Shown: in pieces, positions 8,192 to 16,671 of the stretch | Position numbering within the stretch: the stretch's first letter is position 1 | How the letters are laid out: each line of letters opens with the position of its first letter | DNA from: Sphingobacteriaceae bacterium | Lineage (GTDB): Bacteria; Bacteroidota; Bacteroidia; Sphingobacteriales; Sphingobacteriaceae | Direction of reading: 5' to 3' | DNA length: 64,000 bases | Assembly: GCA_017745075.1 (NCBI GenBank) | Contig: JAGIAD010000005.1 | Span: forward strand, 186,001-250,000 | Program-made: the position numbers and the translations under genes | The notes under the pieces: model-generated | Told to the model about the DNA's origin: nothing | What the model saw: only the letters and a program-made list of their open reading frames with translations | Database searches by the model: none

Positions 8192-9538
8192 ATGGCAAAA
8201 TCGTTCGAAGAATTTAAGTTAAACAGGCAGATTTTAAATGCAGTTGCCGATGCAGGTTATACTACTGCTACACCGATACAGGAAAAAGCCATCGGGCCGG
8301 TATTATCGGGGCAGGATATTTTTGGTATTGCCGAAACCGGCACCGGAAAAACCGCTGCTTTTGTTTTGCCTATTTTAATGCAATTGAAATATGCCCAGGG
8401 TAACAATCCAAGGGCATTAATTTTGTCGCCAACAAGAGAGCTGGCCATGCAGATCGCCGAACAGGTGAAATTATTCTCGACTTACACAGATTTACGCGCT
8501 TTAGTGATTTTTGGTGGAATTGGCCCGAAAACACAAAAAGAGCAGATTGCAAAGGGGGTAGATATTTTAATTGCTACACCCGGAAGGTTTTTGGATCTAT
8601 ACCTGGCTGGCGATATCAATACCCAGAGCTTAAAATTCTTGGTACTGGATGAAGCAGATAAAATGATGGACATGGGTTTTATTGGCTCTATCCACCGTAT
8701 TCTGGAAATTGTTCCGCGCAAACGGCAGAATTTATTATTTTCGGCTACAATGAGCGATCTTGTACAGAAAATTGCCGGCGATTTTCTGAAAAATCCGGTG
8801 ATCATTCAGGCTTCAGAGCAGGCAACTCCTGCCGCTAATGTAACACAGGCTTTATATTACGTTCCGAATTTTAAGACGAAAATTAACCTTTTACAGGATT
8901 TACTTAAAAATGATGAAGCTTTTAACCGCCTGATCATTTTCTGTAAGACCAAAGCTGTTGCTGATAATATTTTCAGTTTTATTGAACGCAGGTATGGCGC
9001 AGATAATGTACGTGTAATCCATGCCAACAAAGGACAGAATACCCGAATAAATTCTATTAATAGTTTCAAAGAGGGGAACATCCGCGTTTTAGTGGCTACA
9101 GATGTGGCGAGCCGAGGCATTGACGTGAGCAATGTGAGTCATGTGATCAATTTTGATGTACCGATTATTATCGAAGATTATGTACACAGGATCGGCCGTA
9201 CGGGCAGGGCATTTGCCAAAGGTGATGCGATTACTTTCGCAACCGATGCCGAAAAATATTATATCCGCAAGATTGAAAAACTGATCCGCCAGTATATTCC
9301 TGTTGTAGAAATTCCCGAAGGTGTTTTTATCGATGAAACCCCTTACGAGGAACGTCAGCAGATTGCTAAAGAAATCGATATGCAGAAACGTAAGGAAGAT
9401 CCTGATTTTAAAGGGGCTTTCCACGAGAAAAAAAATGCAGCTGCTATTGATAAAAAAGCAAGGGAAAAAGCCAAGGCAAAAGCTGGTAAGCCAATAAAAA
9501 GTTTTAAAAAAGGTAAAAAATTCGATAAGAAAAAATAA
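8192..9538 (+). CDS. DEAD-box ATP-dependent RNA helicase, RhlE-like
   Basis: The enzyme unwinds short RNA duplexes and assists ribosome assembly or RNA decay. All core motifs are present in order: the Q motif near the N-terminus (FKLNRQILNAV, TPIQEKAI), Walker A AETGTGKT, PTRELA, GG, TPGR, VLDEADKMMDMGF, SAT, and HRIGRTGRA in the second RecA domain. A basic, disordered tail (KSFKKGKKFDKKK) probably holds RNA. I start at ATG 8192, not TTG 8183, since the -7 box occupies 8178-8185. The stop overlaps the start of the next small membrane gene by one base. Confidence 0.93.
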   Translation: MAKSFEEFKLNRQILNAVADAGYTTATPIQEKAIGPVLSGQDIFGIAETGTGKTAAFVLPILMQLKYAQGNNPRALILSPTRELAMQIAEQVKLFSTYTDLRALVIFGGIGPKTQKEQIAKGVDILIATPGRFLDLYLAGDINTQSLKFLVLDEADKMMDMGFIGSIHRILEIVPRKRQNLLFSATMSDLVQKIAGDFLKNPVIIQASEQATPAANVTQALYYVPNFKTKINLLQDLLKNDEAFNRLIIFCKTKAVADNIFSFIERRYGADNVRVIHANKGQNTRINSINSFKEGNIRVLVATDVASRGIDVSNVSHVINFDVPIIIEDYVHRIGRTGRAFAKGDAITFATDAEKYYIRKIEKLIRQYIPVVEIPEGVFIDETPYEERQQIAKEIDMQKRKEDPDFKGAFHEKKNAAAIDKKAREKAKAKAGKPIKSFKKGKKFDKKK

Positions 9539-9810
9539 TGAGCTTAAGAATCACTCCTTTAAATATTGTTAGTGCCATTGGCCTGGGCCTGGTAGCTGTA
9601 CATCTTCTTTCAGACAAGGCCACAGCTCCCCGCCAAATAAATATGAGTGGTTTTTACCTTCTTATTTTAGGCTGCCTGATATTGGTAACCTTTATTACCG
9701 ACCTGATTTTCCGTTTTACCTTGAAAGATATTAAGCGGATCTGGGTGATAGAACTGATATTTATTGTTTTTGCAGCGATATTGATGGCGATTTTACAAAA
9801 GCTAGCGTAA
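9538..9810 (+). CDS. Small membrane protein, unknown
   Basis: I do not recognise this 90-residue protein. Three hydrophobic segments are visible, near residues 8-22, 38-58 and 67-88, so it should be an inner-membrane protein with almost no soluble part. Its ATG shares one base with the helicase stop (TAATG), so it is translationally coupled and co-transcribed with the helicase. It has no motif that suggests a role. Cold or stress expression along with the helicase is only a guess. Confidence 0.7.
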   Translation: MSLRITPLNIVSAIGLGLVAVHLLSDKATAPRQINMSGFYLLILGCLILVTFITDLIFRFTLKDIKRIWVIELIFIVFAAILMAILQKLA

Positions 9811-9969
9811 TTAAACCGTAAAAATATACCGAACAATGTTAATCAGCGTGATCTGATGATCTGCAGAATCAAATTAATTAATCATCTTTGCATCCGTTAA
9901 AAATAAACCGGTAAGCTGTGTAATCCCTACTTTTAAGGAGCCTTTTTGCCGTTGTAATCAACTTAAAAA

Positions 9970-10305
9970 ATGAGAAAAGCAGAAATTAAAATAACCGTTG
10001 AGTTAGATGATAATAATATGCCAGAGAATATTCTTTGGGAGAGTACCGATGCAAAAACAACCGATAAAGTTCCGGTAAAATCGATGTTCCTTGCCCTTTG
10101 GGACCATAATTATAAAAATTCAATGCGTATCGATCTTTGGACAAAAGATATGCCTGTTGATGAGATGAAACGTTTCTTCTATGAAACTTTACAGACCTTG
10201 GGTGATAGTTTTTTAAAAGCAACAGGCGAAACCCTGATTGTAGAGGATTTACGCGATTACTGTGCCCACTTCGCCGATAAAATGGGTATTATAGAAGGAC
10301 AATAA
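9970..10305 (+). CDS. gldC: Gliding-motility protein GldC
   Basis: GldC is a small cytoplasmic protein that Bacteroidota gliding and type IX secretion studies link to motility, and it is also conserved in non-gliding members. The 111 residues match from memory along the whole length: RKAEIKITVELDDN at the start, SMFLALWDH, and the strongly conserved MRIDLWTKDMPVDEMKRFF. No membrane segment or signal is seen. No other gld gene is in the window, so it stands away from the main motility cluster. A near-consensus -7 box, CATCTTTG, lies at 9887-9894 but departs at the first base. Confidence 0.9.
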   Translation: MRKAEIKITVELDDNNMPENILWESTDAKTTDKVPVKSMFLALWDHNYKNSMRIDLWTKDMPVDEMKRFFYETLQTLGDSFLKATGETLIVEDLRDYCAHFADKMGIIEGQ

Positions 10306-10422
10306 TTTGGTTCATTGGTCATTGGTCATTAAAAAATGGCATGCAAATTAACGATTAAACTATTTATGCTCAATTCCATTACAACAATTATCAATTTATC
10401 CAGTTAACCGATTAGACAAAAG
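10306..10422 (+). repeat. Intergenic text repeat GTTCATTGGTCATT
   Basis: The gap starts with GGTTCATTGGTCATTGGTCA, a tandem of about ten bases. Related wording occurs at 18103-18140 and 26162-26205. No reading frame or hairpin is evident. Confidence 0.5.
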
Positions 10423-10821
10423 ATGTTAGTATTAAATAAATTCAGGGCCTGGTTAGGCATATTATTATGCGTTATTGCTGGTTTTTGCCCGATTTTGAAG
10501 GTGCCGATTAAAGGCAACTGGAACTTGTACCAATCTGATGCGCGGTTGTTTTTAATCACCTATGCCATTATCGTTATTTCGGTGTTGTTCCTGTTTATCA
10601 GAAAAGTTGGAGCGTTCCGCTTTATGAGTTTTGTAATGGCCATCTGGTATGTTTTGGCAATAGTTGCCGTTTATTTTACCGCGAACAACTACACCAAATA
10701 TGGTTTTGCCAATAAACTGATCAGTAAAGTTGTTCATTTTCAATGGGGATGGATTGTACTTTTAGTTGGCGTAATATTTATGCTTTTCAGTGTTAAACGC
10801 GGCGAAAAAATAACGGCTTAA
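10423..10821 (+). CDS. Four-helix membrane protein, unknown
   Basis: The 132 residues contain four hydrophobic segments, near 9-25, 43-60, 68-87 and 104-124, joined by short loops. I do not recognise the family with certainty; it resembles small Bacteroidota DUF proteins of the cell envelope. The gene follows gldC after a 117-base gap carrying a text repeat, so co-transcription is possible. Its last four bases overlap the convergent lipocalin gene. Confidence 0.65.
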   Translation: MLVLNKFRAWLGILLCVIAGFCPILKVPIKGNWNLYQSDARLFLITYAIIVISVLFLFIRKVGAFRFMSFVMAIWYVLAIVAVYFTANNYTKYGFANKLISKVVHFQWGWIVLLVGVIFMLFSVKRGEKITA

Positions 10822-11327
10822 GCCTTTTCATGCAACTGTGAAGTAAGTTTATCTACTTCATAACCTTTTGCTTTACACCTGGCTATAATTTCATCATGGG
10901 TTTTCTTCGGCATTGTGCGATTACGGCTCATGATGAACAAAAATTTATGGTCAGGGTGACCAACCACCACATAAGAATAATCATCTGCCAGTTCGATAAT
11001 CCAGTAATCGACCTTTATCGGCCAGATAAATTGCGCTTTCAATTCGCCACCGTCGCCATTTTCTGAAGGGAACATTTTCGAGCTTCTCGAATAAACTTTT
11101 TCATCCCCTGGCTTTTTGTAGGTGGTTATTACATTATAGTAGCCATCTTTATTCAAAGTGTACTTGGTTGTTGTTTCACGACTGCCTTTATCAAAAATGG
11201 TGGGGATAGAATATAGCGAGTACCAGGTTCCGGAATATTTTTTTAGATCTAATTTAACCACCGGAGCATTTTTTTCCATTGGCAAACAGGTAAAAAGAAC
11301 AAAAAGGAGGGAGCAGATCGTTTTCAT
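10818..11327 (-). CDS. Lipocalin, Blc-like
   Basis: Bacterial lipocalins bind fatty acids or lysophospholipids in the envelope. The protein has 169 residues. Its N-terminus is a hydrophobic export signal ([13 protein letters not shown]). The first conserved lipocalin motif is [10 protein letters not shown] near residue 32. The later strands [26 protein letters not shown] match the Blc pattern closely, including the last motif MSRNRTMP. The cysteine at residue 14 may or may not be a lipidation site; the lipobox is not perfect. It is convergent with the preceding membrane gene, overlapping by four bases. Confidence 0.87.
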   Translation of the reverse strand: MKTICSLLFVLFTCLPMEKNAPVVKLDLKKYSGTWYSLYSIPTIFDKGSRETTTKYTLNKDGYYNVITTYKKPGDEKVYSRSSKMFPSENGDGGELKAQFIWPIKVDYWIIELADDYSYVVVGHPDHKFLFIMSRNRTMPKKTHDEIIARCKAKGYEVDKLTSQLHEKA

Positions 11328-11382
11328 AATATCTTAGGCTTTTGATATTATTTACGGATTTGACCCGATCCCGGTTTTGGAA

Positions 11383-11772
11383 TTATTGATCTATCATAAA
11401 ATAATCATCAGTATCTTCTTCCAGTGGGATGTATATTCTTTCCCACTCATTGCCATCTACAATTTCCCAGGTATGCCCTATGCCCGCAGTATCATTGGCT
11501 ATTAGTATAATGCCTGGCTCAATGATAAAAGTTTCTCCATTACTTACTGTAAATTTCAGTTTGCCCTTAAGCGTAATTACATATTGTCTTCTTGGTGCAG
11601 GGTGTGGGATTTTTTCTAATGTAGACACATCCGTTTGAGCGAAAAAGTAATTCACATTAATGTGCTGCCGGATGGGAATTTTTCCGGTCTCGAATGCGCA
11701 CTTATCGTCTTCTATATTAATTAAACGAATGGCTTTTAAATAATTTGGTGTTCCGGCTTGATCTGTATTCAT
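11383..11772 (-). CDS. Cupin-domain protein
   Basis: This is a small single-cupin protein of about 129 residues. The barrel is seen in HPAPRRQYVITLKGKLKFTV and PGIILIANDTAGIGHTWEIV, which holds a conserved His near residue 108. The first cupin motif lacks a full His-His pair, so metal binding is uncertain. Such proteins act as sensors or small-molecule enzymes; the substrate is not evident. I start at ATG 11772 because the TTG two codons upstream is the only longer option. It is on the same strand as the alkyltransferase upstream, 22 bases away, and may be co-transcribed. Confidence 0.72.
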   Translation of the reverse strand: MNTDQAGTPNYLKAIRLINIEDDKCAFETGKIPIRQHINVNYFFAQTDVSTLEKIPHPAPRRQYVITLKGKLKFTVSNGETFIIEPGIILIANDTAGIGHTWEIVDGNEWERIYIPLEEDTDDYFMIDQ

Positions 11773-11794
11773 CTGCAAAAAAAATAATATGGTG

Positions 11795-12274
11795 TTAAAA
11801 TTTTAATTCTGTTTGTCCTTGCTGTGTAACCTCGCGCTCATGCTGCAGTAACCACTGTTTGCGCCATAACCCACCGGCATAGCCCACCAGTTTACCGTTA
11901 CTGCCGATTACCCTATGACAGGGCACTGCGATAGCAATATTGTTTTTTCCGTTTGCAGCAGCAATTGCACGGATGGCTAATGGCTGGTGCGCCGAGAATT
12001 TAGCATAGGAGGTGGTTTCGCCATAGGGGATAGCCAGTAAATTTTGCCATACGCCTTGCTGAAACGCTGTTCCTTTCTGTCTCATCGGGAAATCGAAATG
12101 TTGCAATTTGCCATTAAAATAATCGGTTAATTGTTGGGCAACCTTTAGCGTCAGCGGATTTTCGGTAAGTCCGGTAATATCTTTTTCGGCAAAAGTGATG
12201 GCATATACAAATTCATCATCGGCAAGGACGGTAATTTGGCCAACAGGCGATGCGATAACTGATGCGTAGTTCAT
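11795..12274 (-). CDS. ogt: Methylated-DNA-protein-cysteine methyltransferase
   Basis: The protein removes alkyl groups from O6-alkylguanine by transferring them to its own cysteine. It is 159 residues from the ATG at 12274; a longer reading from 12292 adds only VKNKN-like residues from a repeat-bearing gap. The active site PCHRVIGSNGKLVGYAGGL is intact. The helix-turn-helix part contains QQGVWQNLLAIPYGETTSYAKFS. No Ada activation domain is present, so this is an Ogt/MGMT type repair enzyme. It lies head to head with the ccm operon across a repeat-rich gap. Confidence 0.93.
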   Translation of the reverse strand: MNYASVIASPVGQITVLADDEFVYAITFAEKDITGLTENPLTLKVAQQLTDYFNGKLQHFDFPMRQKGTAFQQGVWQNLLAIPYGETTSYAKFSAHQPLAIRAIAAANGKNNIAIAVPCHRVIGSNGKLVGYAGGLWRKQWLLQHEREVTQQGQTELKF

Positions 12275-12616
12275 ATTTTTATTTTTTACCACAAATTTCG
12301 CAGATTAACACAGATTTTAACTAAGTATCGATGCTCTTCTAATAAACAGTGTGTGTTTCTAATCTTCTCCGTGCTTTCCGTGCCTCCGTGGCAATTTAAG
12401 TTTAAGCTATTGTTTTGCCACAGATTACATTGATTTTAACTTGATTTTTCTATGTTTTTCGTGTTTCCGTGGCAAATAAGACCTAAAAGCTACCTGTGTT
12501 TATCCTTTTTATCTGCGCTTCTAATCTTCTTCAGTGGTTAAATTATTTATGGCTGCGATCTCGAACAAAATTACAACAATACAACAATTTAAGCATGCAA
12601 TATTTATCAATAAAAG
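12275..12616. repeat. Gap with CACAGATT/CGTGCCTCCGTGGC text repeats
   Basis: This 340-base gap holds several copies of two words: ACCACAAATTTCGCAGATTAA / CCACAGATTACATTGATTTT, and CCGTGCCTCCGTGGCAA / TTTCCGTGTTT-like variants ending GTGGCAA. The copies are roughly 110 bases apart. No conserved frame is present. A longer frame for ccmB opens at 12534 but is built on this repeat and is rejected. Confidence 0.65.
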
Positions 12617-12624
12617 TATCTTTG
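12617..12624 (+). promoter_or_regulatory. -7 promoter box of the ccmBCD operon
   Basis: TATCTTTG, five bases before the ATG at 12630. It argues that ccmB starts at 12630 and that the message has practically no leader. Confidence 0.7.
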
Positions 12625-12629
12625 CGGTT

Positions 12630-13295
12630 ATGCAATTGGCCAAAGAGGTTAAATATTTAATTCACAAGGAAGTATTGTTAGAGCGGCGCTCCAAATATAC
12701 CATTAACGGTGTGTTGCTTTATGTGGTTTCTACTATTTTTACCTGTTACCTCTCATTTGTGAGCCTTGGCGATAAATTAACCTGGAATGCTCTTTTTTGG
12801 ATAATTATGCTTTTTGCCTCTATTAACGGTGTTTCCAAGAGCTTTCTACAGGAAACAAAGGGACAACAGCTCTACAGTTACATTTTGGCCAGTCCGGCAG
12901 CGGTTCTGATTTCTAAAACAGTTTACAATACGCTCCTGATGCTGGTACTTACTACCATCGCATTGGGGTTTTATACATTAGTTTTCGATTCATTCACACC
13001 GCCTGATATGGTACTGTATTATGTTGCCGTGGTATTGGGGAGTGTGAGTTTTTCTACTGTATTTACAATGGTTTCGGCCATTGCGAGCAAGGCTGGTAAT
13101 GGAGGTATGTTAATGGCGATATTAAGCTTTCCGATCATTATCCCTGTATTAATTTTATTGATCAAACTGGCTAAAAATGCGGTTGATGGCTTACCATGGG
13201 AAAATAGTTACGATGAAATTGCGATGTTGCTGGTGGTGAATGTACTGATGGTAGCCACCTCTTTACTGTTATTTCCTTACCTTTGGAGGGATTAA
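12630..13295 (+). CDS. ccmB: Heme exporter subunit CcmB
   Basis: CcmB is the membrane part of the CcmAB transporter that drives release of holo-CcmE during cytochrome c maturation. The 221 residues contain six hydrophobic segments and the family opening VKYLIHKEVLLERRSKYTINGVL, then SKSFLQETKGQQLYSYILAS. I start at ATG 12630 because a -7 box lies just before it; the 32 extra codons of the longer frame come from an intergenic repeat. The usual ATPase partner gene ccmA is not next to it and is not in the window. ccmC follows after 115 bases. Confidence 0.88.
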   Translation: MQLAKEVKYLIHKEVLLERRSKYTINGVLLYVVSTIFTCYLSFVSLGDKLTWNALFWIIMLFASINGVSKSFLQETKGQQLYSYILASPAAVLISKTVYNTLLMLVLTTIALGFYTLVFDSFTPPDMVLYYVAVVLGSVSFSTVFTMVSAIASKAGNGGMLMAILSFPIIIPVLILLIKLAKNAVDGLPWENSYDEIAMLLVVNVLMVATSLLLFPYLWRD

Positions 13296-13410
13296 AAATG
13301 ATTGAATTGTAAAATGAGAAATCAGCTGTATTAAATCCCTGATGATTAATTAAGGCAAAAAAGAAGATTCGCTCATTCATAACTCAACATTCAAAATTAT
13401 AAATATACAT

Positions 13411-14073
13411 ATGAAAAAAACCTGGTGGAAAATTTTGGCTTCAGTGCTGGTTGTTTATACTGCAATTGCAGGATTGTTGTTCGGGGTTCCTCATTTGGCT
13501 ATTTTGAACGAAACGATCCGTAACCTGTATTTTCATGTTCCGATGTGGTTTGCCATGATCGTTCTTTTTTCGATCTCTGTTTTTTACAGCGTAAAATCGT
13601 TAAGTAGCAAAAGCGAAATAGACGATATAAAAGCTGTAGAAAGTGTAAATGCCGGGATTATTTTTGGTGTTTTAGGCTTAATTACCGGTGCCATCTGGGC
13701 TAAATATACCTGGGGACAGTTTTGGAGCTTCGATCCTAAGCAGAACTTTGCTGCTATATCCATCTTATTGTATTTTGCCTATCTCATCCTCCGCAACGCG
13801 ATAGATGAAGAGCAAAAAAGAGCTAAAATTTCGGCCATTTACAATGTTTTTGCTTTCCCGATGATGGTGGTATTGCTTTTCGTACTTCCACGTTTAAAAG
13901 ATTCATTACATCCCGGTAACGGTGGCAACCCCGGTTTTAACAGTTACGATTTAGACAGCCGCATGCGTATGGTGTTTTATCCGGCATGTTTAGGCTGGAT
14001 ATTAATCGGCTACTGGGTATACACCATCCGTTTCAGAATTCGCAATATTGAAAACAAACAACAACATAACTAA
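13411..14073 (+). CDS. ccmC: Heme transfer protein CcmC
   Basis: CcmC presents heme to CcmE in system I cytochrome c maturation. It has 220 residues with six membrane segments. The tryptophan-rich periplasmic signature is seen in WGQFWSFDPKQNFAA near residues 106-120, flanked by heme-ligand candidates FHVPMWF (His near 46) and LKDSLHPGN (His near 168). The gene follows ccmB on the same strand and ends one base before the start of the CcmD-like gene. Confidence 0.92.
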   Translation: MKKTWWKILASVLVVYTAIAGLLFGVPHLAILNETIRNLYFHVPMWFAMIVLFSISVFYSVKSLSSKSEIDDIKAVESVNAGIIFGVLGLITGAIWAKYTWGQFWSFDPKQNFAAISILLYFAYLILRNAIDEEQKRAKISAIYNVFAFPMMVVLLFVLPRLKDSLHPGNGGNPGFNSYDLDSRMRMVFYPACLGWILIGYWVYTIRFRIRNIENKQQHN

Positions 14074-14074
14074 G

Positions 14075-14293
14075 ATGAAGAAGATATTTTTCTCCCTAAT
14101 ATTATTGATGGCTGCCATGCAGTTATTTGCACAGGATAATGGCGTTGAAATGGCAGACAGCCTTCGCAGCAGCGGAAAAATTTACGTCGTTGTAATCTGT
14201 ATCGTAATTATACTGGTTGGCCTGTTGGCTTATCTCTTCTCTATCGATAAAAGATTAAAGAAAATCGAAAAAGAAAACCATATTAATAAATAG
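14075..14293 (+). CDS. CcmD-like small membrane protein
   Basis: The 72-residue product has an N-terminal signal-like segment (KKIFFSLILLMAAMQLFAQ) and one further membrane helix near residues 34-54, then a charged tail (DKRLKKIEKENHINK). Position immediately after ccmC and this shape agree with CcmD, which stabilises the CcmABC-CcmE complex. CcmD is poorly conserved, so the call rests on context. The start chosen is ATG 14075, one base after the ccmC stop codon; a longer frame would overlap ccmC. Confidence 0.68.
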   Translation: MKKIFFSLILLMAAMQLFAQDNGVEMADSLRSSGKIYVVVICIVIILVGLLAYLFSIDKRLKKIEKENHINK

Positions 14294-14336
14294 TCTAAAA
14301 CGGATCGTCAATTACACGAGCCCGGATTAATTTTTT

Positions 14337-14369
14337 AAAGAGATCAAAATGATTTTGATCTCTTTTTTT
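14337..14369 (+). terminator. Intrinsic terminator of the ccmBCD operon
   Basis: AAAGAGATCAAAAT is mirrored by ATTTTGATCTCTTT across one base, followed by a run of T. It lies 44 bases after the last ccm gene. Confidence 0.85.
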
Positions 14370-14732
14370 ATATCTTATTTCTAAGGGCAGATTTATGATA
14401 TTCGTAATTACAACGCTGTTTTTGTTTGTCAATTGATCAGTATTGCAATAAAATGATCTTGTGGATATTTTTTTTGTAATTTTTTTTATCGCGATAAGCA
14501 ATGATAAAAATCAGTCAAAATGGTTCTTTTAACTGTGCTCACAAACTGATATTTCTTTGTTTAAACCGATTTAGATATTGTTTTTGAACAGTTTTGTAAA
14601 ACGGGTACGAGACCTTTTTCATAGCTCAATAGGGGTGGTGTTAGCCGTACACTAAGTGTTTTTGCATTTGGATATGTGCAGTTTTTTTAGGCAATTTTGC
14701 ACTGAAAACTTATTCAATATAAAAAATAAATA
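14370..14732. other. Gap upstream of the glutamate dehydrogenase
   Basis: Some 360 bases of AT-rich DNA with no credible gene. The part at 14600-14732 probably holds the gdh promoter. No exact TAnnTTTG box is visible; the closest is CAATTTTG at 14693-14700, with TTTG about 30 bases upstream. I see no riboswitch or clear hairpin. Confidence 0.5.
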
Positions 14733-16154
14733 ATGGCTAATCTAGCAGACGAGAACAAGTTCTTTGCAGATGTTTGTAAGAACTTTGACAGTGCGGCTCA
14801 ATTCACCAACCATCCGGAAGGTTTATTGAACCAGATTAAAACATGTAATAGTGTATATCGTTTCCAGTTCCCTATCCGCCGCGGAAACGGTTTTGAAGTA
14901 ATTGATGCCTGGCGCGTAGAACACTCTCACCACATGAGCCCTACAAAAGGCGGTATCCGTTACAGCGAAATGGTTAATGAAGATGAGGTAATGGCGCTTG
15001 CCGCTTTAATGACCTACAAATGTGCTATTGTTAACGTTCCGTTTGGCGGTGCAAAAGGCGGTATCAAAATCAACACCAAACAATACAGTGTTGCCGAACT
15101 GGAAACCATCACACGTCGTTATACTACAGAACTGATTAAGAAAAATTTTATCGGCCCGGGTATTGATGTTCCTGCTCCTGATTATGGATCTGGTGAACGC
15201 GAAATGAGCTGGATCGCCGATACTTATATGACCATGAATCCAGGTCAGCTTGATGCATTGGGTTGCGTTACCGGTAAACCAATTGCTTTACACGGTATCC
15301 GTGGCCGTAAAGAGGCTACCGGACGTGGTGTGGCTTATGCCGTACGCGAGTGTGTTGAAGTGGCCGAAGATATGGCTAAACTTGGCTTTAAAGCAGGTTT
15401 AGGTGATAAAAGGGTAATTGTACAGGGTTTAGGTAACGTGGGTTACCACTCAGCTAAATTCCTTGCCGAATTTGGTGCAACGATTGTTGGTCTTTGCGAG
15501 TTTGAAGGTGCCATTTACAACCCGAACGGATTAAATGTTGATGAGGTTTTTGCACACCGTAAGAATACAGGCTCAATTTTGGGTTTCCCTGGTGCTACAG
15601 ATTTCAAAAACTCAATGGAAGGTTTAGAACAGGAGTGCGATATCATTGTTCCTGCAGCTTTAGAAAACCAGTTTACCGAGCAGAATATCCGCAACATTAA
15701 AGCAAAAATTATTGCTGAAGGTGCTAACGGTCCAACTACACCAGAAGCAGAAGCCATTTTTACCGAAATGGGTGGTATTATTATTCCTGATATGTACTGT
15801 AATGCTGGTGGTGTTACGGTTTCTTATTTCGAATGGTTGAAAAACCTTTCGCACGTGGCTTTTGGCCGTATGGAAAACCGTTATGCGGCTAACTCAAATG
15901 CCAACCTGATCAATACTTTAGAAAACCTGACCGGGAAAACCATTCTTCCTGAGCACCGTTTGATGATTGTGAAAGGCGCATCTGAAATGGAACTGGTAAA
16001 CTCTGGTTTAGAAGATACCATGATCCATTCGTACCACGAAATCCGTGAAACGTTAATGACCAAACCAGGTACTAAAACATTAAGAACAGCTGCTTTCGTT
16101 AATTCGATTGATAAAATTGCAGTTTCTTATATGAACCTGGGCGTTTGGCCGTAA
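14733..16154 (+). CDS. Glutamate dehydrogenase (Glu/Leu/Phe/Val dehydrogenase)
   Basis: The enzyme interconverts glutamate and 2-oxoglutarate plus ammonia. It has 473 residues. The N-terminal catalytic domain shows SHHMSPTKGGIRYS, CAIVNVPFGGAKGGI with the catalytic lysine, and PAPDYGSGEREMSWIADTY. The Rossmann domain shows VIVQGLGNVGYHSAKFL. The glycine pattern GxGxxG does not settle NAD versus NADP. Codon usage resembles highly expressed genes, with many GGT, CGT and CCG codons. It is a single gene between the two ccm blocks, ended by a terminator at 16401 that lies 246 bases downstream, beyond a repeat element. Confidence 0.95.
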   Translation: MANLADENKFFADVCKNFDSAAQFTNHPEGLLNQIKTCNSVYRFQFPIRRGNGFEVIDAWRVEHSHHMSPTKGGIRYSEMVNEDEVMALAALMTYKCAIVNVPFGGAKGGIKINTKQYSVAELETITRRYTTELIKKNFIGPGIDVPAPDYGSGEREMSWIADTYMTMNPGQLDALGCVTGKPIALHGIRGRKEATGRGVAYAVRECVEVAEDMAKLGFKAGLGDKRVIVQGLGNVGYHSAKFLAEFGATIVGLCEFEGAIYNPNGLNVDEVFAHRKNTGSILGFPGATDFKNSMEGLEQECDIIVPAALENQFTEQNIRNIKAKIIAEGANGPTTPEAEAIFTEMGGIIIPDMYCNAGGVTVSYFEWLKNLSHVAFGRMENRYAANSNANLINTLENLTGKTILPEHRLMIVKGASEMELVNSGLEDTMIHSYHEIRETLMTKPGTKTLRTAAFVNSIDKIAVSYMNLGVWP

Positions 16155-16225
16155 GCTTATCATTTGTCATCCTGAGGGATATTTATTGTCTAAAAATCAA
16201 TATGATTGACAACCCTCTCACGATT

Positions 16226-16350
16226 CGTCATTTCGAGCGGAGTGCAACGCAGTCGAGAACCACGGAGTGCTCAGCGAAGCTAAATCTGTCTCTATAGATT
16301 TCTCCATTTCGCTACCGATGAAAAATCGGCACACTACAGTCGAAATGACG
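16226..16350. repeat. REP-like element with CGTCATTTCGA ends
   Basis: The element is bounded by CGTCATTTCGA (16226-16236) and its complement TCGAAATGACG (16340-16350). Inside are AGCGGAGTGCAACGCAGTCGA and GAGTGCTCAGCGAAGCTAAA. A second, partly eroded copy is at 59781-59850. It lies between the gdh stop and its terminator, so it would be transcribed as a 3' UTR structure. Confidence 0.8.
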
Positions 16351-16400
16351 ATTCTTCTATAGGATCTGTCAATGATAGCCTGTCGAAGGATAACAATTAG

Positions 16401-16436
16401 AAAGCCTTGCAGATTAATAACTGCAAGGCTTTTTTT
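16401..16436 (+). terminator. Intrinsic terminator of the glutamate dehydrogenase
   Basis: AAAGCCTTGCAG pairs perfectly with CTGCAAGGCTTT over an eight-base loop and is followed by T residues. Confidence 0.88.
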
Positions 16437-16671
16437 ACAGATTTTGCAGATCCGCGCAGAAATTTAATCTGCGTAAATCACCTTAAATCAGCGGGAAAAT
16501 ATAATAGCGTATATTTCAGTTTTTTATTTTGGAAATGACAAGTCTGCGTTTCATAGGAGTGGGCTAGTCCTGCTGTACCTCCTGCCGGTGAAGGATCGGC
16601 ATCCGTCCCATCAGGTTTAGGTACAATGGACAGTTAATCTGCATAAATCACCTTAAATCTGCAGGAAGGGC
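16437..16671. repeat. AATCTGCGTAAATCACCTTAAATC repeats and a second REP-type copy
   Basis: The word CTGCRTAAATCACCTTAAATC occurs at about 16470 and 16640, close to the wording at 4048-4078. Between them, 16566-16618 carries on the minus strand the AAACCTGAT...AGCAGGACT element also found at 8006-8059. No gene is seen. Confidence 0.6.

Noticed and set aside
12534..12629. A longer CcmB N-terminus from 12534
   Set aside because: A consensus promoter box lies at 12617-12624, just before the shorter start, and the extra codons come from an intergenic repeat.
14370..14732. A riboswitch upstream of the glutamate dehydrogenase
   Set aside because: No conserved core or expression-platform hairpin could be found by eye.
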